This document shows positions 1-9,028 of a stretch of DNA of 64,000 bases, piece by piece. This DNA is from an uncultured Paracoccaceae bacterium (GTDB taxonomy: Bacteria; Pseudomonadota; Alphaproteobacteria; Rhodobacterales; Rhodobacteraceae), in NCBI GenBank assembly GCA_947498985.1, contig CANMMF010000001.1, positions 463,501 through 527,500 of the forward strand, read 5' to 3'. Positions within the stretch are counted from its first letter, which is position 1, and every line of letters begins with the position of its first letter. The notes beneath the pieces were generated by a model, which made no database searches, was not told where the DNA came from, and saw only the letters and a program-made list of their open reading frames with translations. Position numbers and translations under genes: made by a program.

Positions 1-359
1 GCTGGATGGTGGCCGAAGACACGTTCCGCCCGCCCTGGTATCACAAGAACATCATGTCCGAACTGATGGGCAATATCTACGGGCAATACGACGCCAAACC
101 ACAAGGGTTCGTGCCCGGAGGCATCAGCCTCCACAACATGATGTTGCCGCACGGGCCGGACCGTGAAGCGTTCGAGAAAGCGTCGAATGCCAATCTCGGC
201 CCCGACAAGCTCGACAACACCATGTCGTTCATGTTCGAGACGCGGTTCCCGCAGCACCTGACAGGGTTTGCCGGCAAGGAGGCGCCGCTGCAGGACGATT
301 ACATCGACTGTTGGACCTCGCTGGAAAAGAAGTTCGACGGCACGCCGGGGAAGAAGTGA
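1..359 (+). CDS. hmgA: Homogentisate 1,2-dioxygenase, C-terminal part (cut by window edge)
   Basis: Homogentisate 1,2-dioxygenase opens the ring of homogentisate to maleylacetoacetate in cytoplasmic tyrosine/phenylalanine catabolism. Only the last 118 codons are present, read in frame from base 3. They carry typical C-terminal family sequence: [20 protein letters not shown], then [16 protein letters not shown], then [11 protein letters not shown]. The [10 protein letters not shown] stretch lies in the cupin-like fold that holds the Fe(II) site. The stop codon overlaps the next gene (TGATG). The fumarylacetoacetase gene 440 bases downstream supports the pathway assignment. The start lies outside the window. 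Confidence 0.93.
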   Translation, partial: WMVAEDTFRPPWYHKNIMSELMGNIYGQYDAKPQGFVPGGISLHNMMLPHGPDREAFEKASNANLGPDKLDNTMSFMFETRFPQHLTGFAGKEAPLQDDYIDCWTSLEKKFDGTPGKK

Positions 360-712
360 TGTATGTCGAAGGCCTCGTTCTGCCCGTGAAAACCGCCCGC
401 AAGGACGACTACCGCGCGCTCTGCCACAGCTTCGGCGCGCTGTACCGCGAATTTGGCGCGACCCGCGTGGTCGAAACCTGGGCGGAGGATGTGCCGAAGG
501 GCGAGCTTACGTCCTTCCCCCGCGCCGTCGCGCTGGCCGAGGATGAGACAGTGGTGCTGTCCTGGATGGAGTTCCCCGACAAGGCGACCCGCGATGCCGC
601 GCATAAGGCTGTGTGGGAGGATCCGCGGGTCAAGGCCTTGCAGATGGACGGGATCATCGCCGGGGACCGGATGTTCCTGGGGGGCTTCGAGACGCTTATG
701 GATCTGTCATGA
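359..712 (+). CDS. DUF1428 family protein
   Basis: A 117-residue protein translationally coupled to hmgA by a TGATG overlap. The sequence [11 protein letters not shown] at the start, an ETWAEDVPKGELTSFPRAV block in the middle and the ending MFLGGFETLMD resemble the DUF1428 (YbaA-like) family, small ferredoxin-fold/dimeric alpha-beta barrel proteins of unknown function. The ATG at 359 was preferred to longer in-frame starts because those would lie inside hmgA and family members begin near this residue. Its place between hmgA and fahA suggests an accessory role in homogentisate breakdown. That role is inferred from context only. Confidence 0.8.
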   Translation: MYVEGLVLPVKTARKDDYRALCHSFGALYREFGATRVVETWAEDVPKGELTSFPRAVALAEDETVVLSWMEFPDKATRDAAHKAVWEDPRVKALQMDGIIAGDRMFLGGFETLMDLS

Positions 713-800
713 TCCGGATGCCCCGCACGCATGGTCCGACATGCATGCAGACGCCGCCCGCCACTCAACCCGAAGCGCTCACAATCGCGAAAGTGCCGAC

Positions 801-2069
801 ATGACCCAATTGCTGCTCTCCTGGATCGAAAGTGCAAACGGCGCAGACACGCCGTTCCCGCTCAACAACCTGCCTTACGGGGTGTTCTCCGTCGGTGAGG
901 GGGATCTGCGCTGCGGTGTGGCCATCGGAGATCGCATCGTCGACGCCACCGGGCTCGAGGCGGCGGGCGTGCTGCGCGCCGATGCGGATGCGGATGTGCT
1001 CGACGCGCCGTTCTGGAACGACTTCATGGCGCTCGGCCCCGCGGCCTGGGACCATTACCGCGCCGGTCTGACCGCGCTGCTCTCGGCTGAGGCGAGCGAG
1101 GCCGATCAGGACCAGGTGGTCACCTATTCGGTGCCGATGGCCGAAGCGACGCTGCACCTGCCCTTCGAGGTGACCGAATACACCGATTTCTACGCGGGCC
1201 GCCATCACGCGGTGAATGTTGGCACGATGTTTCGCGGCGCAGAGAACGCCCTGCCGCCGAACTGGCTGCACATCCCGATCGGCTATAACGGGCGCGCGTC
1301 CTCGGTGGTGGTCTCGGGCACCGACATCCGCCGGCCCTGGGGGCAGCTCAAGGGCCCCGATGACGAAGCGCCCCGCTGGGCGCCCTCCGCACGCTTCGAT
1401 ATCGAGCTGGAGATGGGGGCCATCGTCGGCCAGGCCTCAAGCGGGCCCATCGGCGTCGACACCGCGGATGGCAACATCTTCGGCTATGTGCTGCTGAACG
1501 ACTGGTCCGCGCGGGACATCCAGGCCTGGGAATACCAGCCGCTCGGGCCGTTCCAGGCAAAGGCCACGGCAACCACAATCAGCCCCTGGATCGTGACCAA
1601 GGCCGCGTTGGAGCCGTTTCGCTGCGACACGCCCGCGCGCGTCCACGAATTGCTGCCGCATCTGCGCGACACCAGCCCGATGCTCTACGATATCGAGCTT
1701 GCGGTCACGCTGACGCCGCAGGACGGCGCGGTCAGCACGATCAGCCGCACCAACTACAACGAAATGTACTACTCCGCCGCGCAGCAACTGGCGCATCACA
1801 CCACAAGCGGCTGCCCGATGCGCATCGGCGATCTTCTGGGCTCCGGCACGATCTCGGGGCCGGAGCAGGGCAATCGCGGGTCGCTGCTGGAACTGAGCTG
1901 GGGCGGCAAGGAGCCGTTCGCGCTTGCCGATGGCAGGGTCCGCAGCTTTATCGAGGACGGCGACACGCTCACGCTGCAGGGCGCGGCCCATGGCGACGGC
2001 TACCGGATCGGGTTTGGCGCCTGCACCGGCACCGTTTTGCCCGCCCATGACGACCCATTCAAAGGATAA
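801..2069 (+). CDS. fahA: Fumarylacetoacetase
   Basis: Hydrolyses fumarylacetoacetate to fumarate and acetoacetate, the last step of homogentisate catabolism. The product is 422 residues, normal for the full-length two-domain enzyme: an SH3-like N-terminal domain beginning LLSWIESANGADTPFPLNNL, then the metal-binding catalytic domain with TDFYAGRHHAVNVG, GYNGRASSVV and FDIELEMGAIVG. The acidic residues of the DFYAG and ELEMG motifs are the expected Ca/Mg ligands. The ATG at 801 matches the family start; the open frame extends upstream without support. It is 88 bases downstream of the DUF1428 gene and 6 bases upstream of the next gene, so all are probably co-transcribed. Confidence 0.95.
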   Translation: MTQLLLSWIESANGADTPFPLNNLPYGVFSVGEGDLRCGVAIGDRIVDATGLEAAGVLRADADADVLDAPFWNDFMALGPAAWDHYRAGLTALLSAEASEADQDQVVTYSVPMAEATLHLPFEVTEYTDFYAGRHHAVNVGTMFRGAENALPPNWLHIPIGYNGRASSVVVSGTDIRRPWGQLKGPDDEAPRWAPSARFDIELEMGAIVGQASSGPIGVDTADGNIFGYVLLNDWSARDIQAWEYQPLGPFQAKATATTISPWIVTKAALEPFRCDTPARVHELLPHLRDTSPMLYDIELAVTLTPQDGAVSTISRTNYNEMYYSAAQQLAHHTTSGCPMRIGDLLGSGTISGPEQGNRGSLLELSWGGKEPFALADGRVRSFIEDGDTLTLQGAAHGDGYRIGFGACTGTVLPAHDDPFKG

Positions 2070-2075
2070 GAGCCA

Positions 2076-3026
2076 ATGGCAAAAGCATTCGCGTCGCAGG
2101 GCGACCTGACGGAAAAGACCATCACCTTCGACGAGGTCGGCCGCGATCTCTGGGCGTTTACCGCCGAGGGCGACCCCAATTCCGGCGTGATCATCGGCGA
2201 CGAGAGCGTGATGATCGTGGAGGCGCAGGCCACTCCGCGCCTTGCCGGCAAGGTGATCGAGAAAGTGCGCGAGGTTACCGACAAGCCGATCTCCCATCTG
2301 GTGCTCACCCATTACCACGCGGTGCGTGTGCTGGGCGCCTCGGCTTACGGCGCCGATCAGATCATCATGTCGGAAGCCGCCCGCGCTATGGTCGAGGAAC
2401 GCGGTCAGGAGGATTGGGACAGTGAGTTCCAGCGCTTCCCGAGGCTCTTCGAAGGCCATGAGAGCATCCCCGGCCTGACCTATCCGACCACCACCTTTTC
2501 CCAAGCAATGACCGTCTATCTGGGCAAGCGCAGGGTCGATATCCGTCATATCGGCCGCGCGCACACCGCAGGTGACGCGGTGATCCACGTGCCCGACGAG
2601 AACGTCATGTTCACCGGCGACATCGTGGAGGATCACTCTGCCTGTTACTGCGGCGACGGCTATTTCGGCGAATGGGGCGGCACGCTCGACCGGATCGCCG
2701 CCTATGGCGTCGATGCCATCGCGCCCGGCCGCGGAGGCGCGCTGATCGGCAGCGAGGCGGTGAACCGCGCTATCGGCAGCACCCGCGATTTTGTCGAAAG
2801 CACCTATCGTCCGGCGGCCCGGGTCGCCGCCCGCGGCGGGTCTCTGAAAGAGGCGTGGGATGCGGTGCGCGCCGAATGTGACCCGAAATTCAGCGACTAC
2901 GCGATCTACGAACACTGCCTGCCCTTCAATGTCTCCCGCGCCTATGACGAAGCGCGCGGCATCCGGCATCCGAGGATCTGGACCGATCAGCGGGATATCG
3001 AGATGTGGGACAAACTGCAGGGTTAG
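2076..3026 (+). CDS. Metallo-beta-lactamase-fold hydrolase with degenerate metal motifs
   Basis: A 316-residue protein with the MBL fold: NSGVIIGDESVMIVEA (first strands), LVLTHYHAVRVLGASAYG (motif 2 position), RAHTAGDAVIHVPDENV and MFTGDIVED (motifs 3 and 4). The canonical HxHxDH reads H-Y-H-A-V-R, so the aspartate and third histidine are absent, and the usual PGHG segment reads PGRGG. The second metal site is therefore probably lost or altered. Only 6 bases separate it from fahA, and the FAD monooxygenase follows, so it belongs to the homogentisate-type operon. The substrate is unknown. A lactonase or thioesterase function would be a guess. Confidence 0.82.
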   Translation: MAKAFASQGDLTEKTITFDEVGRDLWAFTAEGDPNSGVIIGDESVMIVEAQATPRLAGKVIEKVREVTDKPISHLVLTHYHAVRVLGASAYGADQIIMSEAARAMVEERGQEDWDSEFQRFPRLFEGHESIPGLTYPTTTFSQAMTVYLGKRRVDIRHIGRAHTAGDAVIHVPDENVMFTGDIVEDHSACYCGDGYFGEWGGTLDRIAAYGVDAIAPGRGGALIGSEAVNRAIGSTRDFVESTYRPAARVAARGGSLKEAWDAVRAECDPKFSDYAIYEHCLPFNVSRAYDEARGIRHPRIWTDQRDIEMWDKLQG

Positions 3027-3105
3027 AGACGAAATTTGCGCGCATCGGCGGGCAACCCGTGAGCGCGCCGCCGCGCTGACAAGAGCGAAGTGGGAGGACA
3101 AGACC

Positions 3106-4746
3106 ATGGTCGCCACGCGATACGAGACCGCGTTCAAGCTCTACCCCTACGAGACGGTGGAGGCCGCGCAGTCGGGCGCTGTCACCCGGCACAAGGTGGT
3201 GATCATCGGCGGCGGCCCGGTGGGGCTGGCGCTGGCGCTTGATCTGGGGCTGCGCGGCACGCCCGTGCTGGTGCTCGATGATCATGACGGCGCCGGGCTT
3301 GGCTCCAGGGCGATCTGTTTCTCCAAGCGCACGCTCGACATCGCGACCCGCCTCGGCGCCGGTCAGGCGATGGTCGACAAGGGTGTTGTGTGGAATGTCG
3401 GCCGGGTGTTTCACGGCGCCGGGCAAATCTTCGAGTTCAACCTGCTGCCCGAGACCGGCCATCGAAATCCGGCCTTCATCAACCTGCAGCAACCCTATTT
3501 CGAGAAATATTTCGTCGACGCGATCCGCACCGCGCAGCAAAACGGCGCGCCGATCGAGATCCGTGGCCGCAATCAGGTCACCGCCGTCACCCAGGGCACC
3601 GGCCCGGCCACGCTTCAGGTGGAGACACCGGACGGACCCTACAGGCTCGAAGCGGACTGGGTGGTGGCCTGCGACGGCGCACGCTCACCCACCCGCGACA
3701 TGCTGGGGCTGAGCTTTGACGGGCGTGTCTTCGAGGATAATTTCCTGATCGCCGATGTCAGGATGAAAGCCGATTTCCCCACCGAACGCTGGTTCTGGTT
3801 CGAGCCGCCCTTTGAGGGCGCAGGTCAGTCGGCGCTGCTGCACAAACAGCCCGACGATGTCTGGCGCATCGACTTCCAGCTGGGCTGGGACATCGACCGG
3901 CAAAAGGAACTGGACCCCGACCGGATCCGCGCGCGGGTCGATGCGATGCTGTCATCCCAGACCGGCACGGTACCGGACTACACGCTGGAATGGACCTCGA
4001 TCTACACGTTCCAGTGCCGCCGCATGCAGAGTTTTCGCCACGGCAACGTGTTCTTTGCCGGCGACAGCGCGCATCAGGTCTCTCCGTTCGGCGCGCGCGG
4101 GGCCAACTCGGGTGTGCAGGACGCCGAAAACCTCGCCTGGAAGCTCGATCTGGTGATCCGCGGGCTGGCCCCGGAGGCACTGCTCGACAGCTATTCGGAG
4201 GAACGGGTCTGGGGCGCTGACGAGAACATCCTCAACTCCACCCGCGCGACCGACTTTCTGACACCGAAGACCGAGATCAGCCAGATCTTCCGCAACGCGG
4301 TGCTGGATCTCGCCGCCCATGCGCCCTTTGCCCGTCCGCTGGTCAATTCGGGCCGCCTTTCGGTGCCTTGCGTCTATGACGGGCTGTCGCTCAACGGGCC
4401 CGACGGCTTCGACGGCCCTGCCCTGTCGCGGCCCGGGGCGGCCTGCCCCGACGCGCCGGTGGGCGCGGGCTTCCTGCTCGATCACCTGACCGGCGGGTTC
4501 GTGGTGCTGGCGCTCAACACCGACGTCCCGGATATCGCGGAGGTGGACGGTATCCCCGTCACCTGCCTGCAGCTCGACCCGCATAAGGATGATCCCAGCG
4601 GCGCGTTGGCCAACCGCTATCTCGGCGGCGCGGCAAAGGCGCATTACCTCATCCGTCCCGACCAGCATATCGCCGCGCGCTTTGCGCATGCGCGCCCGGA
4701 CGGCATCCGCGCCGCCCTGCGCCGCGCCATCTGCAGAAAGGGCTGA
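3106..4746 (+). CDS. FAD-dependent aromatic monooxygenase (MhpA-like)
   Basis: A 546-residue class A flavoprotein monooxygenase of the 3-(3-hydroxyphenyl)propionate hydroxylase/PheA/TfdB type. The dinucleotide fold VIIGGGPVGLALALDLGLRG is near residue 30, the DG motif is VACDGARSPTRD, and the ribose-binding motif is FFAGDSAHQVSPFGARGANS. A C-terminal domain of about 130 residues has the length of the thioredoxin-like domain of this family. The ATG at 3106 follows GGAGGACAAGACC. The open frame upstream overlaps the MBL gene and was rejected. It probably hydroxylates a phenolic acid feeding the homogentisate route; the exact substrate cannot be read from sequence. Confidence 0.9.
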   Translation: MVATRYETAFKLYPYETVEAAQSGAVTRHKVVIIGGGPVGLALALDLGLRGTPVLVLDDHDGAGLGSRAICFSKRTLDIATRLGAGQAMVDKGVVWNVGRVFHGAGQIFEFNLLPETGHRNPAFINLQQPYFEKYFVDAIRTAQQNGAPIEIRGRNQVTAVTQGTGPATLQVETPDGPYRLEADWVVACDGARSPTRDMLGLSFDGRVFEDNFLIADVRMKADFPTERWFWFEPPFEGAGQSALLHKQPDDVWRIDFQLGWDIDRQKELDPDRIRARVDAMLSSQTGTVPDYTLEWTSIYTFQCRRMQSFRHGNVFFAGDSAHQVSPFGARGANSGVQDAENLAWKLDLVIRGLAPEALLDSYSEERVWGADENILNSTRATDFLTPKTEISQIFRNAVLDLAAHAPFARPLVNSGRLSVPCVYDGLSLNGPDGFDGPALSRPGAACPDAPVGAGFLLDHLTGGFVVLALNTDVPDIAEVDGIPVTCLQLDPHKDDPSGALANRYLGGAAKAHYLIRPDQHIAARFAHARPDGIRAALRRAICRKG

Positions 4747-4748
4747 CC

Positions 4749-4952
4749 ATGGCATTGACGCTCACCCCCAATATCTCCGATCCCGACGGTTTCTACGACA
4801 CGCTGCTTGCCGCGCATGAGGGGCTCAGCAAGGCCCAAAGCGATGCGCTGAACGCCCGCCTGATCCTCGTTCTTGCCAACCATATCGGCGACAGGGCCAT
4901 TCTTGAGGCCGCATTGAAGCTCGCGGCCCGCGACGGCGCGTCGGCGTCCTGA
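4749..4952 (+). CDS. DUF2783 small protein
   Basis: A 67-residue protein starting 2 bases after the monooxygenase stop. The sequence (ISDPDGFYDTLLAAHEGL, then SDALNARLILVLANHIGD, then LEAALKLAARDG) resembles DUF2783, a family of short helical proteins that commonly follow an MBL-fold gene and an MhpA-like monooxygenase in alphaproteobacteria. No membrane segment or catalytic motif is visible. An accessory or adaptor role for the preceding monooxygenase is plausible but inferred only from the conserved gene order. Confidence 0.85.
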   Translation: MALTLTPNISDPDGFYDTLLAAHEGLSKAQSDALNARLILVLANHIGDRAILEAALKLAARDGASAS

Positions 4953-5019
4953 TCGCCAAGCGCTCTTGTCGCGCTGAACCCGCACCACTATCACCGGAAA
5001 AAAGCGACAGGCGGGGACC

Positions 5020-6033
5020 ATGAGACGCATTTTCATCACCGGTACGGCGGGCTTCATCGGCTTTCATCTGGCACAGCTTTTGCTGGAGGAGGGGTTTACC
5101 GTCGCAGGCTATGACGGGATGACCGACTATTACGACGTCCGGCTCAAGACGCGCCGTCACCAGATGCTGCTGCAGAGTGAGCGGTTCACCGCCACCGAAG
5201 CCATGCTGGAAGATCGCGAGACGCTCGACGCTGCCATCGACGCGTTTGCGCCGGATGTGATCGTGCATCTCGCCGCGCAGGCGGGGGTGCGCTATTCGCT
5301 GGAAAACCCGCGCGCCTATATCGACGCAAATGTCGTGGGCGCATTCAACGTGATGGAGGCCGCCCGCCGCCACGCGGTGGATCACCTGCTGATGGCCTCC
5401 ACCTCTTCGGTCTACGGTGCCGAGACCGAGATGCCGTATCGCGAGACGCAGAAGGCCGACAGCCAGATGACGATCTACGCCGCGACCAAGAAGGCCAATG
5501 AGGCGATGTCGCACGCCTATGCGCATCTCTACGATCTGCCGGTCACGATGTTCCGCTTTTTCACGGTCTACGGGCCCTGGGGGCGGCCCGACATGGCGTA
5601 TTTCAAGTTTGTCGATGCCATTCTCGAAGGGCGGCCCATCGACATCTACAATCACGGCGACATGTATCGCGATTTCACCTATGTCAGCGATCTGGTGCGC
5701 GGCATCCGGCTGCTGATCGACGCGGTCCCGGAACGGCCAGCCACGCCTGACGACATTGCCGACGGTGACAGCCTGTCTGCCGTGGCGCCGCACCGGGTGG
5801 TGAATATCGGCAATTCCGACAAGGTGCGTCTGCTTGATTTCATCGAGGCCATCGAGGACAGTCTGGGCATGAAGGCCACGCGCAACATGATGGACATGCA
5901 ACCCGGCGACGTGCCCGCCACCTGGGCCGACGCCAGCCTTTTGCAAAGCCTCACAGGCTATCGCCCGCAGACCGATGTGCGCGACGGGGTGGCGCGGTTT
6001 GTCGCCTGGTACAGAGACTATTCCGCCAAATAG
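5020..6033 (+). CDS. lspL: UDP-glucuronate 4-epimerase-like NAD-dependent epimerase
   Basis: A 337-residue extended SDR. The N-terminal NAD motif is [13 protein letters not shown] (GxxGxxG). The active site is STSSVYG followed by the catalytic pair in [24 protein letters not shown] and the [12 protein letters not shown] block are typical of UDP-glucuronate 4-epimerases, which interconvert UDP-GlcA and UDP-GalA for capsule or LPS. The ATG at 5020 follows GGCGGGGACC. It stands apart from the homogentisate operon by 67 bases and no other polysaccharide gene is nearby. The symbol is by family resemblance; UDP-glucose epimerase specificity is the main alternative. Confidence 0.85.
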   Translation: MRRIFITGTAGFIGFHLAQLLLEEGFTVAGYDGMTDYYDVRLKTRRHQMLLQSERFTATEAMLEDRETLDAAIDAFAPDVIVHLAAQAGVRYSLENPRAYIDANVVGAFNVMEAARRHAVDHLLMASTSSVYGAETEMPYRETQKADSQMTIYAATKKANEAMSHAYAHLYDLPVTMFRFFTVYGPWGRPDMAYFKFVDAILEGRPIDIYNHGDMYRDFTYVSDLVRGIRLLIDAVPERPATPDDIADGDSLSAVAPHRVVNIGNSDKVRLLDFIEAIEDSLGMKATRNMMDMQPGDVPATWADASLLQSLTGYRPQTDVRDGVARFVAWYRDYSAK

Positions 6034-6188
6034 AGACTGAATTCGGGCAGGTCCCCCGCCGTCCTCTGCCTGCCGGCCAACGCTTGATCATCCGTCACGC
6101 CGCAGGGACGCAGTCGCAAGCAGGATGACGGCGGACGGATGGCCTGCCGGGCCACTCTTGTCACGACCAAGCCGCCGCGCCCGCCCTC
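6034..6188. other. Convergent intergenic region, no gene seen
   Basis: This 155-base stretch separates the convergent epimerase gene and the UdgX operon. No convincing coding frame, RNA gene or T-tract terminator was recognised. Confidence 0.5.
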
Positions 6189-7646
6189 TCAGACGCCCGG
6201 AGGTGACAGGCCAGTCTGTTCCGCTGAGAGCCACGCCACAGCACGCGCCAGATCGGCCCGGAAGGCCGCTTCCTCACGCAAACGCGTCTGCGGCTCCGGA
6301 ATGCGGAGCAGGTAGGACGGGTGCGCGGTGAGCAGGACCTTCACACCGTCCGCCCGCGTCTCGATCCTACCCCGGCGCTTGAGGATATCCGCGCCCGATC
6401 CGGTCAGAGCTTCGGCGGCCGTCGCGCCCATGCCGACAACCAGACGCGGCGCCACCTGCCGCAGTTCCGCATCGAGCCACCAGCGGCAATGCGTGATCTC
6501 GGACCGGTTCGGGCGTTGATGCAAACGCCGTTTGCCCCGCGGCACAAATTTGAAATGCTTGACCGCATTGGTCACGAAAGCGCGGGCGCGATCCAGCCCG
6601 GCCTCCTTCGCGACACGGTCAAAAAGCTGCCCCGCAGGCCCGACAAAAGGCCGCCCCTGAAGGTCTTCTTGATCCCCCGGCTGCTCGCCCACGATCATCA
6701 ACTCCGCATCGCGCGGCCCTTCGCCCGGCACAGCCTGCGTGGCGGACCGGTGCAACGGGCAGCGCGTGCAGTCGTGAATCGCGGCGGGCAAGGCTTCGCT
6801 CGGGCCGTCCCAGGCCGAGGCCAGATCCTGCAGCTGCGCCTGAACCCGCCCGACCCGCGCAGGCGGCAATGTGGGCGCAGAGGCAGCCATCGCCCGGGCA
6901 CGGGCCGGCGCTTCGGCAATCAGTTCCGGAATGGCGGCGGCTTCGGGCATGTTCTTCCAGTATTTCTTTGGCATCTCCGACTGCATCGCCTGCACTTTCA
7001 GCCGCGCCGGGTTGAAGATGTTGCGAAAATAAGTGACCCACAGCGCTTCGCTGGCGTCCTCGGGCAGATCCGGATTGGGCTGATCCTCGACAAAGCGGAG
7101 TTCGCCATTCTCGAAGATCGCCGAGATATCCGGCGTCACGATACGCCAGTCCATATCGGCAAAGCGGCGTCGGAAAAACTGCGCCGTGGGCTCCACCGTG
7201 TGATGCGTGGGCTCGAACCACGCGGCAAAGGAGCGGCGGGTCGCGTCACGCGCGCCAATCTCGCGGAAGCGCACAAAGGCCTTCATCTTGTGCTGGCAGC
7301 GATGCACGTTCTTTTCCATCCGCCGCAGCCGCGCCAGATCCGCGTCACCCCGGTCGCCCATCAGATGCGGCGCCTCCCGCAGACGCCACAGGAAGCCGTA
7401 GAGCCGCGCAAATCGTTCGGGATCCGCGTGCCAGACCACACTGTCGGCGAGCGGAATAAAGCTGCGCGGAACGGTGAGGGCCCGTGCCTGAGGGATCGGC
7501 GCATCGGTGTCAAACAGCCCGCGCGGCGTCTCGCTGTCGCCCCATGTGACCTGCGACGGCGGCACACCCGCGCCCAGCAGATCGCGCGCCGCATCGCGCC
7601 ACGCGCCCGCCGCACCAATGCGCGGAATGGTGATCTGGCGTGTCAC
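6189..7646 (-). CDS. udgX: UdgX family uracil-DNA binding protein with N-terminal DUF4130 domain
   Basis: A 485-residue two-domain protein. The first half is DUF4130-like (WHADPERFARLYGFLWRLRE, then HKMKAFVRFREIG). The second half, from about residue 270, is a family-4-like uracil-DNA glycosylase fold: CTRCPLHRSATQAVPGEGP (Fe-S cysteines), GEQPGDQEDLQGRPFVGPAG, and C-terminal LLTAHPSYLLRIP. The insertion RGKRRLHQRPN matches the UdgX signature loop whose histidine bonds covalently to DNA at uracil sites in mycobacterial UdgX. The GTG at 7646 overlaps the stop of the upstream radical SAM gene (GTGA) and was preferred to upstream starts that lie inside that gene. Both genes share the LexA box at 8881. 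Confidence 0.92.
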   Translation of the reverse strand: MTRQITIPRIGAAGAWRDAARDLLGAGVPPSQVTWGDSETPRGLFDTDAPIPQARALTVPRSFIPLADSVVWHADPERFARLYGFLWRLREAPHLMGDRGDADLARLRRMEKNVHRCQHKMKAFVRFREIGARDATRRSFAAWFEPTHHTVEPTAQFFRRRFADMDWRIVTPDISAIFENGELRFVEDQPNPDLPEDASEALWVTYFRNIFNPARLKVQAMQSEMPKKYWKNMPEAAAIPELIAEAPARARAMAASAPTLPPARVGRVQAQLQDLASAWDGPSEALPAAIHDCTRCPLHRSATQAVPGEGPRDAELMIVGEQPGDQEDLQGRPFVGPAGQLFDRVAKEAGLDRARAFVTNAVKHFKFVPRGKRRLHQRPNRSEITHCRWWLDAELRQVAPRLVVGMGATAAEALTGSGADILKRRGRIETRADGVKVLLTAHPSYLLRIPEPQTRLREEAAFRADLARAVAWLSAEQTGLSPPGV

Positions 7647-8878
7647 AAGAGGCTCAGCTGCTCGGGCGGCGGTGCAAAGCGGGCGCGCAGATCGGCGCTG
7701 TCGGTCAGCGCGCGCGGGCTCCAGCCACCGGCGGTCACGAAGGCGCGCGCTTTCTTCATCGAGGCCCCCATGCGGGTGATGTCCTCGTAGCGCAGCGCCC
7801 GGTGCCGCCGCGTCGTGAGAATCCGCTTGACCGTCTTCACCCCGAAGCCCGGCACACGCAGCAGCATCTCGCGGCTGGCGCGGTTCACATCCAGCGGAAA
7901 CAGCCCGCGATGCTTGAGCGCCCAGGCCAGCTTGGGGTCGATCTGCAGATCGAGATTGCCATCCTGCGTCGCGCCGGTGATCTCGTCCAGATCGAACCCG
8001 TAGAACCGCAAGAGCCAATCGGCCTGATAGAGCCTGTGCTCGCGTTGCAGCGGCGGCCGGATCAGCGGCAGCTTGGCGGAACTGTCGGGGATCGGAGAAA
8101 AGGCCGAGTAATAGACCCGTTTCAGCCGGTAACTGGAATAAAGCCGCGTCGATTGCCCCAGGACCGCCGCGTCGTTGGAGCCATCCGCCCCGATGATCAT
8201 CTGCGTCGACTGCCCGGCGGGCGCAAAACGCGGCGGGCGCTTGCCGGTATAGCTGCGATCCTTCGCGGTTTCCTTGCGCAGCCGCACATCCGCCATGGCG
8301 CGGCGGATCTGGTCGGGCTTCTTTTCCGGCGCATAGCGCTTCACCGCGGCGTCCGTGGGCAGCTCCACATTGATCGACAGCCGGTCCGCCAGCAGCCCCG
8401 CCTCCTCGATCAGTTCGGGGGCAGCATCGGGGATCGTCTTGAGGTGGATATAACCGCGAAAATTCTCGTCATGCCGCAAGCGGCGGGCGATGCGCACCAT
8501 GTCGAGCATCGTGGCGTCCGGAGAGCGGATCACACCCGAGGACAGGAACAGACCCTCGATATAGTTGCGGCGATAGAACTCGATTGTCAGGCGCACCACC
8601 TCGTCCACGGAAAACCGCGCGCGCGCCACGTTGGAGGACACGCGGTTGATGCAATAGCTGCAATCGTAGATGCAGAAATTCGTCATCAGGATTTTCAGCA
8701 GGCTGATGCAGCGGCCATCGGGCGCATAGGCGTGACAGATGCCGCTGCCTTCATTCGACCCCAGCCCCTTGCCATCGCGCGAATCCCGCCGGGTTGACCC
8801 CGAAGAGGCGCAGGAGGCGTCGTATTTCGCCGCGTCGCTCAGAATCGCAAGCTTTTGTTCAAGTGTTTGCTTTGCCAT
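7643..8878 (-). CDS. Putative DNA modification/repair radical SAM protein
   Basis: A 411-residue protein with a radical SAM Fe-S motif C-IYD-C-SY-C at about residues 69-76 (CxxxCxxC) and a C-terminal helix-hairpin-helix (VPGFGVKTVKRIL, about residue 335) typical of DNA-binding repair proteins. The architecture matches the family long paired with DUF4130/UdgX genes and annotated as a putative DNA-repair radical SAM protein. Its reaction is not known to me. It is the first gene of the operon, translationally coupled to udgX. Its start codon is only 2 bases from a perfect LexA box, so the transcript may have a very short or no leader, or the true start may lie slightly downstream. Confidence 0.9.
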   Translation of the reverse strand: MAKQTLEQKLAILSDAAKYDASCASSGSTRRDSRDGKGLGSNEGSGICHAYAPDGRCISLLKILMTNFCIYDCSYCINRVSSNVARARFSVDEVVRLTIEFYRRNYIEGLFLSSGVIRSPDATMLDMVRIARRLRHDENFRGYIHLKTIPDAAPELIEEAGLLADRLSINVELPTDAAVKRYAPEKKPDQIRRAMADVRLRKETAKDRSYTGKRPPRFAPAGQSTQMIIGADGSNDAAVLGQSTRLYSSYRLKRVYYSAFSPIPDSSAKLPLIRPPLQREHRLYQADWLLRFYGFDLDEITGATQDGNLDLQIDPKLAWALKHRGLFPLDVNRASREMLLRVPGFGVKTVKRILTTRRHRALRYEDITRMGASMKKARAFVTAGGWSPRALTDSADLRARFAPPPEQLSLL

Positions 8879-8880
8879 AT

Positions 8881-8895
8881 GTTCTTATAATGTTC
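8881..8895 (-). promoter_or_regulatory. LexA (SOS) box, GTTC-N7-GTTC
   Basis: GTTCTTATAATGTTC is a perfect alphaproteobacterial LexA operator (GTTC-N7-GTTC; GAAC-N7-GAAC on the minus strand). It lies 2 bases upstream of the radical SAM start codon at 8878, in an AT-rich spot where a minus-strand promoter would be expected. It predicts repression of the radical SAM-udgX operon by LexA and induction by DNA damage. The divergent gene at 9029 is about 130 bases away and need not be affected. Confidence 0.85.
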
Positions 8896-9028
8896 TCATC
8901 CACCCATGCGCAAGCCATCTGCCCGCCCGGGACGGCGATGCGACAGGAAACGGCAGATTTTCGCGAAGTTTTTCGGAACGCTCCTGCCGCTTGGTCGTTA
9001 TACCCCCAAGCAAACAGGAGGATCCAAG

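Noticed and set aside
1437-3137. 566-residue open frame on the minus strand
   Set aside because: Antisense of fahA and the MBL-fold gene, with no domain and no ribosome site.
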